Assembly: GCA_025024175.1 (NCBI GenBank)
Contig: QCXZ01000053.1
Span: forward strand, 9,920,001-9,984,000
Length of the DNA stretch: 64,000 nt
Origin: Rhyzopertha dominica
Lineage: Eukaryota; Arthropoda; Insecta; Coleoptera; Bostrichidae
Reading direction: 5' to 3'
Part shown: piece after piece, positions 47,201 to 59,600 of the stretch
Position numbering within the stretch: the stretch's first letter is position 1
Layout: each line of letters begins with the position of its first letter
Program-made: the position numbers and the translations under genes
Notes under the pieces: generated by a model
What the model was told of the DNA's origin: nothing
What the model saw: only the letters and a program-made list of their open reading frames with translations
Database searches by the model: none

Positions 47201-49671
47201 CGATTAGTAATTAGATTTTGAGCATTTTGTCTCTCAACACATTTTTTCTAAGACAAAGTCCTCGTGATATTAGCAAAAATATATATATATATTTTAAAAT
47301 CGTTTTTTTTCAAATAACTCGAAAATTATTAACTTAACAAAAAAATTACAAGAGGGCTTTCTGATCAGAAATTTGATTTTTTATATAATACCAAAATTTA
47401 AAAACAATCGTATGAGCAGGGACCAAAATAGGTTTTTTGCAAATATTTCGAAAATGTCAAAATTTTGAATAAATTTTTCTAGGACACTTTTTGTGAGAAA
47501 TTTTATTTCCTATCTGATGGCATTTTCATTTTTTGAATATATTAAATATATTTCGAGATATTTAGGAAAAACCGTTTTCTTTAAGTGACGCTTTTTTGCT
47601 AATATCTTCTAAACAGTTTACTGCACCAAAAATTTATAAGAATGAATAATACTCGCAGTTATACTACTAATCACATACTAAAACGAAAAAAATATAAAAA
47701 AATAAAAATTTGCAAAAAGGGTAGTTACCCCCCAATTTCGCCCTCTTCCCGATATCCTACTTACCGCACAAACAATNGGTCGCTTTGGGTAGTTGAGATT
47801 TATAGGTGTACCAAAATTCAAGTTCATATATTAAGTCTTTCGAAAGTTATCGTGTCCACAAACAATACCACAGACAGACACACAGACAAGAAATTTGTTT
47901 TTGCTCAAATTTGGTTTTTTTTGCGTTTTCGACTATTTTAAAGCGATTGAGCAAATAAAAATTTTTGAAAATTTTTTTCGCGATACAATACTTCCCATCC
48001 GTTGGATGTGGAAGTAAAAGTGCAATAAGAGTGACACATTCTGACTTAATTAGGTAGCTTGGTAACANGCTGGTTGTTTGGATCTGCTTTTGTTTTTTTT
48101 TGCTCAAATTTGTTTTTTTTTACGTTTTCGACCATTTTAAAGCAAATGAGCAAATAAAAATTTTTCAAATTTTTTTTTGCGAATCAATACTTCCCATCCA
48201 TTGGATGTGGAAGTAATTTAAAAAAAATTAGCAATAGTATATGAAGGAAAGGTGAAAAGTTCTCGGCCTGACACATACATGGCATTCTAATAAGCAAAAA
48301 TTTATTTTTCTTGCCTAGGTGTATGTGTCATTAGTTCGTATGACAAGTTTAAACTTGTTCTCTCAAATAGTTTATTTACACGAATTTTTGCAGTAAACGT
48401 CTTGCAGGTTTTTCGTTAAAATGGATAAACCTGAATATGGTGCGGGCATAAAATTTTGGATGGATTAAGCCCTACGGAAATGCATCCAAAGTTGACAAAA
48501 GTTTACGGGGACTCTGCTCCTTCTATGTCAACTGCTAAAAAGTGGGCAGCTGAATTTAAACATAGTCGAACTTCCCTTGAAGATTATCCACATGAAGGAT
48601 GGCCACCACGACACCGGAAACCATCAAAAAAGTAAATAATATCATGTTGGACGATAGGCGTGTGACATAACTGAAGCTGTGGGGATATGGGAAGAAAAAA
48701 TACAATATATCTTGCACGAAGAATTAAGGGTGCGAAAGCTCTGGGCAAGATGGGTATCACATTTGCTAAATGCCGATTAAAAGCAAATGGGCAAACGATA
48801 TTCGCAGCAATGTTTGGACAGATTTAATAGAGATCCAACTGATTTTGTTCATTTTTGTTTCATGTTTCACCAGGACAACGCACCTGCATACAAGGGTGCG
48901 TTGGCAATGACAAAACTGCGGGATTTTGAATACGATTTGCTGATTTGGCACCCTCAGACTTTTATCTATTTCCAAACTTAAAGAAATTTGTTTCTGGGTA
49001 GCGTTTCACGTCCGATAAAGAAGTCCAGACTCTCACTTCCGGGAAGGAATACTGATGTTAGAGAAACGCTGGATAAAGTGTTATAGTCAAGACAGATTAT
49101 GTAGAAAAATAAAAATATTTGTTTACTGAAAATCACAGTCTTGAATAATGGCAAGAACTCCAATGATTTAAATGTCTGGCGACAATAGTTGTCCCTTCCA
49201 CGTCTACCTTCTTTCCAGGCGCGCACATCATATCAAGCTTACCTCCATACAAATCCAAACATCCCCTTCTCGAAATAGCGCTCCATAAAACTGGACGGTA
49301 TAAGGACAATCGCTGCTTCTCATCGATATATCCAGGTCCATCAACAGCCGTTTCTGTTCCTGACTATTGACGGTAGCAGTGATCCGTTTGACAGCCATTA
49401 CCGTACCACTGGGAATGTGTCTCATCTTCTCCACTATACCGTATGCACCTCTCCCCAAATCGCAGATTTTCTCCAAGTCATCTGCTTCAACATCAAATGT
49501 TTTATCGCCAATCGTGATTGTCGTTCGTTTGTCCAAGTTGGCTGGAGGCACACTGACAACAAATGAACACCAAATCAAAAGAAAGTCGCTTGGATCACTT
49601 CAAATTACTTACATGGGAGCCGTTTCTTCAGAAACTTGGAGTTTTAAATTGGGTTTCCTCCTTCCGGCCAT
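41244..49671 (-). CDS. lic: MAP kinase kinase 3/6 (licorne)
   Basis: Five exons: 49671-49613, 49552-49243, 46465-46193, 43440-43226, 41382-41244. This gives 996 nt, or 331 residues, the normal MKK3/6 length. It is a dual-specificity kinase that activates p38 MAPKs in stress, immunity and development. Visible features: a basic D-site docking motif RRKPNLKL (3-10), glycine loop GRGAYG (53-58), catalytic K75 in MAVKR, HRDVKPSN (170-177), DFG at 190-192, and the activation loop SVAKT with phospho-acceptors S200 and T204, as in MKK3/6. Other subdomains are PERIDP and SDVWSLG. The protein is close to vertebrate MKK3/MKK6 through most of the kinase core. Every large intron carries mobile DNA. It is transcribed away from DGK epsilon. 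Confidence 0.96.
41796..42490 (+). mobile_element. GGGTCGTCCC-TIR element with THAP remnant, copy 2
   Basis: Ends are GGGGTCGTCCCACA and the inverse of GGGTCGTCCCGCACATT. It is collinear with 335-1450 inverted but shorter. The THAP-like start MPYVKKCF (near 42126) runs into a deletion removing the second Cys segment. It lies in intron 4 of licorne. Confidence 0.7.
42731..43018 (+). mobile_element. Solo end of the long-TIR mariner-like element
   Basis: Begins TA then CAGGGTCTTACAAAG and follows the left terminal repeat of 33002-34803 (GCATGGGCCTATGGGTAATT, GATATGGGCGCAAGTTGCAT). It stops at about 43018 without any transposase. It lies in intron 4 of licorne. Confidence 0.75.
43771..44629. mobile_element. 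TTAA-flanked TIR element, copy 1
   Basis: TIR GAGGGGCGTTTACCTAGAGC on the left, with inverse GAGGGGCATTTACTTAGAGC on the right, flanked by TTAA (43767-43770 and 44630-44633). TTAA duplication is typical of piggyBac and Kolobok-type elements. No transposase is present. It lies in intron 3 of licorne. Copy 2 is at 58836-59751. Confidence 0.88.
44993..45235. mobile_element. Minimal inverted Penelope-like insertion, 13-bp TSD
   Basis: A 243-bp insert flanked by the exact direct repeat TATTATATAGGGT (44980-44992 and 45236-45248). The two halves are inverse copies of the Penelope-like 3' end. The left half has GACAAAAAGTTAATAGTCTGACG and the right half has CGAAACGTCAGACTATTAAC. They are joined with almost no internal sequence. 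It lies in intron 3 of licorne. Confidence 0.85.
47190..48216. repeat. Dispersed repeat, copy 2, plus partial tandem copy
   Basis: 47190-48016 is collinear with 31584-32334. Then 48100-48216 repeats the last 115 bp (TTGCTCAAATTT ... TTGGATGTGGAAGTAA), a tandem partial duplication. The inverse of the terminal sequence, TACTTCCACATCCAA, occurs just left at 47148, suggesting short terminal inverted repeats. It lies in intron 2 of licorne. Confidence 0.7.
48246..49090 (+). pseudogene. Mariner transposase relic with internal deletion
   Basis: The left end GAAAAGTTCTCGGCCTGACACATA matches the general mariner terminus pattern. The frame from 48421 reads MDKPEYGAGIKFW, then with stops LTKVYGDSAPSMSTAKKWAAEFK and TSLEDYPHEGWPP. 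At 48796 SQQCLDRFNRDPTDF jumps directly to MFHQDNAPAYKGALAM, so the first catalytic Asp region is deleted. There is no clear right TIR. It lies in intron 2 of licorne. Confidence 0.8.
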
Positions 49672-50752
49672 ATTTTACAGATTTTTTCGTATTTCTAACC
49701 TGAAAATTTAGAAACAACTTATGGAACAATTTCTATTTCCCTAAGTCGATTTTCTTGAAAACCACGCGACAGAAAATTGATTAGCTATAACACTTCAAAA
49801 AATTCGTTTCGGGAAATAGGTAGTCGACTTCAATTCCATGAATTTCATGATAGCCAAAAGGTTTTAATTATCAACTTATCAAATAAGAATAATGTGGAAG
49901 GGAAAACCAGTACTTTGATTGAATAAAACATTACGAACAACTAAATTCATACTGTTACCTTAAAAGTACAAATTCCCGGGGTATTATTTTTATAATCGCC
50001 AAATAACACACAAGTGGGCAGTCAGTCAGTCACCTCTTTTCGTTCCAGAAACGTCCGATAGGTGAAGCCTACGCAGCGTTGCCAGTACTCACTTCCACAA
50101 TCCGTTCTTCAAGAGTGCAAGTTAAACAAGCAACAAGCGGGAAGGCTACATCGTTTTGTCGACCTGTGAAATACACTAAACAATTTTTTAATGGAAACTT
50201 TAGTCGCTAGACTAATATCATTCAAATATTCTTAACATAAAAAGTAAGGTCTCTAACAGGTAGGTACAATTATTCTCCTGATTCATTTTTCAGTAATTTA
50301 GCGATTCCATAATAAAACATTTAAGCTTGAAAAGCAACTTTAATAACAATATTCTATCTAGCTGGCTTTAAAATTTAACCAAATTAATTGTTTCTAATAT
50401 GGATTGCATAATTGTGTGACAATATTGCAACATCGAAAATTTCAAACAGCTGCTAAAGTTTGACAACCNTGACGTTTCTATACAAAATGTCATACCGAAT
50501 TGTCAGTTATTTGATTTGTTTGTTTATTTACGTCTCAGTTTAAGTAGAAGCAGACAAATCAAACGAATTTGTGGATGAGGAACTATCACGTCAGCATGGT
50601 GCGTTTTTGTGAACTGGCTCACTGTGACTGTGTGTGGTAAGCTGTCAAAGCCTATAAGACCATTTTCCATCTGTAATAATTTTTGTCTTAAGGGAACCGT
50701 CATGGGCCCATTCGGAAGCTCTATAAAACAGCCCACTTTACACTTCTACACA
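49672..50752. promoter_or_regulatory. Divergent upstream region of licorne and DGK epsilon
   Basis: The start codons point away from each other with 1,081 bp between. No repeat element was recognised here, unlike almost every intron nearby, which suggests constraint or a small target. A GC-richer segment lies at about 50020-50165. One N is at 50469. A short upstream ORF begins with the ATG near 50597 ahead of the DGK epsilon start. Confidence 0.5.
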
Positions 50753-53627
50753 ATGGTAGTTCCAGAAGTATTTTCAATGTCAGAAGGCATTGCCTTGCCT
50801 GTGATTGGTACAATAGTGTTCTGCACGATCGGCCTCTACTTATTGAAATACTTCCAAGCAGAAGTAAATGTTCCAGTCAGGGATTCCACAAAGACCCATA
50901 ACTGGAAAGCCATCAGGGTTGCTGCTAGAGTAAGAGAGTCAAACAAAACGACATGTTTTGTATTTAGTATTTTGATAGGCATGGTATTGTTCTACGTGTG
51001 AGGCTCTGTTACTAAATGGTATGGGAGTATACTGTGATTGTTGTGGTGTTTGTTCAGATTCAGATTGTATCAAAACGGCTGACAAGAAATTGCCGTGTAA
51101 GGTTAGCGCTAGTTCTGTTGAGGTACAGTTGCATCACTGGACAAAAGGTATGTTAGCATGCTTAAATTGTTCATTATACATTCACATTGTATTCCAAATT
51201 GTCTTTTATGCATTGTTTTGCAATAATTAACATGGTCGAATAATAAAAGTTTCCACATAATGATGAAGGTTGAAGACAAAATTTGTATAAATGAAACGTT
51301 CTAAATATTGAATTTTTTTAATGTACATATAATAGGTACAGTTAGGAACAATTAAAAATAAAATAATATCTATTTGCTCAATTATCTTGAATATTTAACA
51401 ATTATTAGGAATAATTTTTTTAATACTGCTAAAAACATGAGGAATAAAAAAATCTCTAATTTTCTGTGTAGTTTCTTTTCCTAAAAGACTGGATCAGGTG
51501 TTACCACTTATTATTCTATGCTTAATAAAAGAATGAAATAACTTATAAATTAGAAATAACAATAAAAAGCATATTTCTTATTCTCCAGACCATGAAACAT
51601 AATTCTGATTCACCTTCAACATTTTATACTGCTTTTAGCAAATTAATTTTTAATCACTAACTGAAATAAAAAGATGACGTAAAAATTGATCTGTGTGGAT
51701 TTGCTGTATACTTTGATAAACGAGCAAAGTAATAAAAATTTGCATTCAGTTTTTTTTTAATTGTAAATTTTGTGTATGTTTTAAATGAATGAATAAGTTA
51801 CAAACAACGGGGAAAGTTTTCTATAATTTTTATTTCATCTTTACCAGATCTTTCCAAAAAATGTAAGACTACAGAAAAAGTGAAAAACTGTTACTATACT
51901 GCTGTATCACTAATTGGCCATTTTTTATGAAGCTTGCAGCAGAACAATTTCTAGAATCTAGAAAATAATCCATTTACTTCAGGTATGATCTCATTAATAT
52001 TTAACCTTTTCTTAAGCTACCTTACAATCTAAAAAGTACAAATGTATTTTCAATATTGTGGTATGAATACATATGTAGACGATGTTTTTGCAATAATACA
52101 CTACCTATAAGTTTAATATTAATAGTTTTATGCATAAATTAAATTCATTATATCTGTCAATAAATTTCACTTATGAACTGGAAAAAAGACTCCCAATTGC
52201 CATTTCTAGATTAATAATATCAAGAAAGTATAATAATATTTACACAAAACCGACACACAGATAACTACATTAAAAACAATTCTTACAAACTTTTCAAATA
52301 CAAAATGTCCATCTTGAAGAGTTTGACCCACAAATTGTTAAATGATCTGTTATCAACAGAAAATTACAAAAATGAACATACATTTATAACTTAACTGACT
52401 TAAACGGACACAAAAAATAATTACTAATTTATTAAATCTGAAATCTTACACACATCTTTGTTCGGATATATGTATAATATTTAAACAGCTCACAAATTTA
52501 TTATAACCATCATCAAANATATAAAACTGTCAGCATGTGCCAACTTGAACCCCTTAGGCCCAGTTGCACAAACATGTTTTAAATTTGATCCGAGTTTAAT
52601 CCACAGTCGTTGCTATAGCAACACCAATCAGAACACCAAATTCCTGACGTTGCTAGGCAACGACCACAGATTAAATTTGATCCTCGTTTTTCCAACCGGC
52701 TGTTTACAAGAAACACAATTTTAACCACTTACCACTTATTCAAATAGTAAAGTCAAAAGTGTATTACAAATTCTTTCGGGAGGTTTATGGTTATGTAAAC
52801 GTCTAATTAATGGTGGAGAACTGCTTCATAATGGAATACCTAAATGGTCATCTTTTATTGCATTAGATTCCTCATTTACAGTGCTCAACCGTTTTCTTAA
52901 TTTTGCATTGCGTTTACTACCACACATCCTAACACATTTATTCTGATATTTTGTCATTTTCAGTTTTATTTTACATACACAGTTTTCTGTATTTAGTTTA
53001 AGTGATTTATTAGGCATAAGAAAATCAACCATAACTATGTTTATCCTATAAAAATAGATTGTGCTAAAATTATTTACCATTTACTAAGTTTCTTAAGTTT
53101 TTTTTTAGTAAGTCACATTTACGCCATCAGGTTTTTTCTTGTAACTAATAGAGGCTATAACAATATAGTATAGTTGTAAGCTTTTGTATATAGTTTAAAG
53201 TTCTTTCTGCAGAGTAAAGTTTAAAATTGATTTGAAAATGCCTGCAAGAAATTATTGTTGTGCTATTAGTTATACCAATTCCTGATTTATTGTTCTATAA
53301 TTTGCTGCAGAAAAATTTTGAAACACACCAAAAAAGGGATGGTTTGAAACCATCAATGGAATAATGTAAAACAAAACATTTGATGACATTATATATTTGT
53401 CATAGTAACTGACTGCTCTGTTTGAATCATCTCAAAATAAATCTTTTTTAAATTTTAAGGTTTTTTTTCAACATTTTTCTCGAATTTTGCAAATAACCCT
53501 TATTTTTAACTTTATGCACTATTTTATCGATACTGTGTATGATGTTTTTTAATAGTCTTAAATTATGATTCATAAAAATTGGATTCATAAAAATAGCAGT
53601 CATCTGCATTCATAGAAATTCAATATA

Positions 53628-53696
<69 letters not shown>

Positions 53697-56600
53697 GCAC
53701 TATATCCGATGGAAAATAAGTGATACGCCACCTGGTGGCTTCTACTCTAGTTACAGCATTTCGCCCATGGCATGTTATTGTATTATAATAATTATTTTTT
53801 GTGTGTTCAAATAAGTACCTGTCATTATAAATGGTCAAAACACGGATTTTGCTGTGTTTCCCCCATAAAATAATGTAACAGAATGTAGTTCACATAGCAC
53901 CAATGTGGCGCTGCAATTCCATTGCCTATAGCAGGAAACTTTGACAGTAATATTTGACAATTTTTAATGAAATTCTTTAGAATCCAGTATAAATTATAGA
54001 AACTCTTTCTCAGCATTTAATAAACTGATTTTGTAAGTCATTATTGTTTTTTATTTACTCTTTTATGTTCTTTATTTATAGATTGAGTCAAAACATTTTA
54101 ATTTTTTTTTCTATTTATGTGTTAGAATATAACATTTGGTTCGAGGTGAGCAATCCTATTTCTATAAGAAATCGTCGACTACTTGATTAATTTCCTCTTT
54201 TGGGTATTGCATTACTTGTGAGCTCAAAAATGTTTAAAAGTGTAATGTTCTTTTCCTTTCCAAATAGGAAACTTACCTTTGGGGGCAATGTGCACAGTAT
54301 GTGACGAAGAGTGCTCTTTAGAGCCAGGCCTAGTTGATTTTCAATGTTGTTGGTGTCAAAGGACGGTACACACAGAATGTCTCAAGAATACAGATGAAGT
54401 ATGTACTACTTTTATATTATACTAGTTTTCAATCAGTTTTTATTCTGTTACTTTTAATTGACTATTTGCTTATTACCATATGTCCTTTTGTTTTGTAATA
54501 GCAATGTGACTTTGGCCCATTCAAAGAAATGATCGTGCCTCCCTGGTGTGTTCAAGTTGCTCGATATAAAAGAAGCCTCCACAGGCATTTATTATTGAAA
54601 TCTGTACGGGATCCAGGATGGGATAATTGGTCACCAGTTATAGTAATAGGTTGGTAGTTATTTACCCCTTTACTAGCTACTATAAATGTTTTTTTCAGCC
54701 AACAGGAAATCTGGCAATAAAGATGGTGAGATAGTCCTTTCAGAGTTTCGTAAATACTTGAATCCAGTCCAAGTAGTCGACTTGGCGGAAAGAAAACCAG
54801 CAGCTGCATTGCAGTGGTGCGTCCTCCTCTCGCATAAGAAGATTCGTGTTCTCGTGGGAGGTGGGGACGGTACAATTGCGTGGGTCCTAACGACAGCTCA
54901 CAAGTTGGACTTAGATGTAAGAATCAATCAGATACATTAAGAAAATTGTTTTGTTGCTGATGTTTATTTGTTTCAAATCTTAAGCAAGAATTAATGTTTT
55001 TGCCTTAAGAACATTTAAGAAAAATGTGTTTAGCAAATGCTTTTAATACTGCAAAATTTCGATTGTTGGAAATTTTTTTATGACGTTGGTATTCATGTTA
55101 TGCCAAATAAGCTTCTAATGTCCCTCAAGGGGTTAAGCATGGACCTATACTGTTTCTTGTGTAATGACACAATGATTCATATAAAGATTGGCCTATTTTA
55201 AAAACAAATACATACACAAGATCTTCTTAAGAAGTCGATTAAATTAAGTTGATATTTCTTATATTATAATAATACTCTTCATGATTTGTCTAATCTCTGA
55301 GTAATACGTAATAGAAATTTCAGTATATATGAAGTAGATAACATTCAATATCGTAGCTCATCATTTCCCAACCTTTTTAATGTCGCAGCCCTCCAAATAG
55401 TGAATAGTAATATCACTGTAATATCAATCAAAAAATTTTACATTGCTAACATGACAAAAAATGTTAAAATGACGCAAATACCAGATAATTTAAAATATGT
55501 TCTGTCTGATGAAGTAAAAATTGTTAATTTAATTAAAACCTGACCCTTGCAAAGTATGCTGTTTTCTATGCTTTTTTTTATGTGAAAACATCGGCTCCAA
55601 GAACAATTATTACCTATTCTGTACTGAAGAACCAAAGTGAAATATGGTTGTCAGCAAAGAATATCAGTAAACAAGAATGGCCAGTGTTGATAAATTTTGT
55701 GGAATGAGTTACAGCGCCATCTGTGAATGTTGTATGTGAACTACATACATACAAATGTAATTTATTTTGACGTTTATTTCTTACCTTAATTTTAAAACCT
55801 GGTATCTACTTTGCCCACTATTTTACAGGAAATTAAGAAAACAATCTTTTTAATTTACGTAAGCTTGTCTGACTTAATTTTTTTATATTATGCTGACTTT
55901 GTACGCAAATGTGTACTTTATAAAAAGTTAAGTCAGAAAGGTTTACTTTAAATAACAACTAATAGGATTGTTTTCTTCGTTTCGTGTAAAATAGTGGCAA
56001 AGGATATGCGAGGTTTTAAAAAACTGCGAATTATTTGAATTGTCGTAAATGTAATTACCAGAAATAAGATTCAAAAACAATGTTTATCTTGCACCATTGT
56101 TTATTATTTATAGTGTGGGAACTACTCTTTTATTTAGTTTATTTTGCTCTGGCATTTAAAAGCAATTAGCTAGAAAGTATTCTCCACAAACCACAAATGA
56201 TGCTCGAATGGATGTAAAGCTGCAAGACTGCACGTCCAAATTGTTTGTCCGTTTTACCTGTACTTCACACATGGTATCTTCTCTTGGGAAGTGGTGAAAT
56301 GTGATATTTGAGTTTGTTAAATATTTATTACTACAGTTCTTTACCGCACAGTTTGTCTGTGTGATACCTTCGGCATTTTCGAAACTAACAATTTTAACAC
56401 TTTTCAAGGTACAAAATTAAAGCAAATATCTTACCTTCTTTGTATTCAACTTCAATGTCACAATATACTACATACCTGTAACTTTAAACATAAAAATGCC
56501 ACGAAAAAGGTTAACAGGTTGCAAAATAATAATAACTATAACATATTAAAATATCATATAAGTAGGTACGTTGGGAACTTGCGACAATTTTTTGCTAGAT

Positions 56601-59600
56601 ATCAAAGCGTGACATCAACTTGATTTGAACATACCTTGATTTAAACGCAATCCCGCGTGCATGCGTTAGCCGTGCTTCACACACAGCACAGAGTGACATC
56701 TATGAATGTTGTATCCATAACAGTATCATGTATAGTTGGTTGCAGCAATAGCGTTTACGGTTATCTAATATGAGAGTGTCCACTACCTGGTTGTCAGGAG
56801 GAGAAGTTCTAACTACACGTTTTAAAATGAAAGAGATATTGAACATTTTTTTTTACAGTTAAAGATATCATACAAAGTTTTTACACGAATATCTGAATAC
56901 TAACCAATTAGACCTTTATCAAAAAGCTTTGTATGTGGATCATTTGTGTTGAGAAACACAATTTAGACACATTTACTGCAACATCTGAATATATTAATAA
57001 AAAGTGGAATTTGAAAACGCATTTATGGAAGTTAAAAATGCAGTTACTTGAATATTTTCCAGATAACAATGATTTCTTAAAAGATGTATTCTCAATCCAT
57101 TTGATGAAAATGCTGTTGCAGCTGCCAAATTATCTGTACTCATTGAAATTTTTACCAACAAAACGTTACAACTAGAATTTAAACAGATTTAAACAAGTTT
57201 TGGCTGGCACGACGAAATGAATACATTTTTCTCAATGAAGTGATGATTTGTCTACTGGTCTACAGGACGCTACACCCTAGACCTAAACGCAACCCTCAAA
57301 CTGAGAAATGTTGTAGTAACCCATACAAAATCCAAATTTTAAATGTTAATAATGGTAACAGTGCTTCTGCATTTATAGGTTATAATATGGTATAATACAG
57401 TATCAATTGATTAAATTTACAACTAAAAAACTGCAAGTCTTTAACTTGAAACTAAAGAAGTTGCATGTTTTTAACTTGAAGCTAAAAAAATTGGAAGTTT
57501 ATAACTTGTAGCAAGTGCATGTTACATGTGGAATAACTTCTATGTTGTGTCATCTTTAAAGTTCTTGTGGCTGAGAATTCACGAGAATTTGCTGACAACA
57601 CAACAATATTTTATGAATGTGTTAATTATTAATTATTCAATAAAATAAGTAACAAACTGATAAAAGTAACAGTAACAAAACTATTCATGAAACTTGAAGA
57701 ACTTCTTCATAATTTGCTAGCTAACGCATCCACAATTTTTTTAAGGCATCCACTTTTTCTTCTTTAATTTAATTCATATATATCTAGTTTTCATTTGTGG
57801 TACTTATCTTTCATAGTGGTTTTTGCTTCTAAGTTTTCTTTGAAACATGTTGCAGCACCCGCAGTGTTAATCGTGTTTTGTACTTTTTTGGCAACTTTTT
57901 TTTTGTAAATATCTTTTTGTTGCTGTTCTTTTGTGTTAATGATGGTTGTTCATCAGTTATGTTGGATGGTTTTTTTATCGCATCTTCGCTTGGAATAACT
58001 TTTTTTTTAAGTGGGAGAGGTGCAGGACCGTCAGAATCAAAATTTGTATATGATTCAAGATAATTGTGACCTTCGACAGACACAGGTTTGACAATTTCTA
58101 ATATGGTCTCCTCTTTTACTGAAAGAACTTGTTTCTAATAAGAACTGTTATTTTAGGTTTGTTCTTGATCTTAATGTATATATGCATTAAAAATAATATA
58201 GCTAGACTTGTTTCCTTTCTAATGTACAATATAACTTACTTTTCTCCACATCTTCCAATTATTTTCACCTTTCCCTATACTATTTAAAATAATTGTAATT
58301 TTTTGCCATTGATTTTCCGCATCTTTTTGAGTAAATGTGGCACTAAACTTTCCACTTATAAGGAGTGGTAGTTTTCTGTCATGTTCCACTAGAACATGTT
58401 TTTCTTTTTTAAAGGAGCGATTATGTTGGACGCTCATTTTTAAACGGGTTTTCAAAAGTGACAGTCAAAATACAATTAATTTTGTTGCTGCCAAACCTGA
58501 TATTAGCTTTTTCGCGAACAGCAAAATATGCCGTAGTGAAGAGTGTCAAGATATATAATGCAAAACAGAAATTGAATAAAAATCAGCTAGTTTGGAGCAG
58601 GACCAGAGCACGTCCTCATTATGCTGTTCCTGTCAGGCAGTTCCTTGATGTCAGTTTCCGGTGGCATTGATTTTTTTTTGAAGACACCTGAAGTCAAAGA
58701 TTTTTTAAATGCAAAACGAGAATCCTTGGGAGAATTACTCAATATTTGGAGGGTGGTGGGAGCCATTTTGAAAACTTAATTAATTGAAACTTAATGTAAT
58801 TACACAAATAGCTTAGCTTAGCTGCAAGTAGTTAAGAGGGGCGTTTACCTAGAGCGAATCGGGTCATTTTAAGCACTCACCGTTTTACATTTTACTGAGT
58901 TATTCGAAACTTTTTCGAAGTGAAATTTCGACATGGCAATGACAAAAGATGTAGCTACAACGTAGAGTTCGAGTTTTTTTGAATTTGGTACAGTAATGTA
59001 AATATTTGTTGTTATATTTTGCTTAAGAATGCGTATTTTTGGCGAGCTATTTCTCGAANACTAAGGCACATAAACGAAAAATTCGAACTCCACGTTGTAG
59101 CTACATATTTCTTTGTACACTACCAAAAACATGAGCACGATAAATGAGTAAAAACATTCAAAAAATCTAAAACCGCAAACCCTTTCGCACGAGTCCGTCA
59201 CGAGAGCAGAATGCGAATGCCAATCCCCACCAGGTCCGTCGCGTGGTATCCACTGATCAGTGAGGCTAAGATACAATCCTGTCGGAAATGATCGAGCGGT
59301 ACACAATCTATTCCGATATGACTGGATTTTTAAGATTGTATGTCTAATTAGTAATTACACGGGACAAGTTTAATGTTAAAAGCTCTTTCACATTAATTTA
59401 CTGTCTGCCGAAGCAATGGGGAGGCGGAAGGAAAATTGTTATAAAAGTTCCTACAGAAATCATGCAGTTAGGATGAAATGTTATATAGTTCATATTTACA
59501 GAAATAAATGGGTTATTCCATATTTTGAATAACCTGGTATAATATCATAGTAAGTTACTAATATCATGCTTACTTTTTTATGCACACCCTACAGTCAGCC

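Larger units (their letters stand above)
51148..54267. other. Intron 2 of DGK epsilon
   Basis: AT-rich. Besides the foldback element (52557-52703) and microsatellite (53632-53694), it holds a minus-strand ORF at 52826-53080 of unknown family. A block near 52500-52555 (AATATAAAACTGT.A) resembles the interior of elements A and B. Confidence 0.4.

Noticed and set aside
52826..53080. 84-codon minus-strand ORF in DGK epsilon intron 2
   Set aside because: It is Lys/Arg-rich at the end but lacks a recognisable domain or splice partner, so it is not listed as a gene.
53620..53838. ORF with a poly-Leu tract
   Set aside because: It is the reading of the (TAA)n microsatellite on the minus strand, not a gene.
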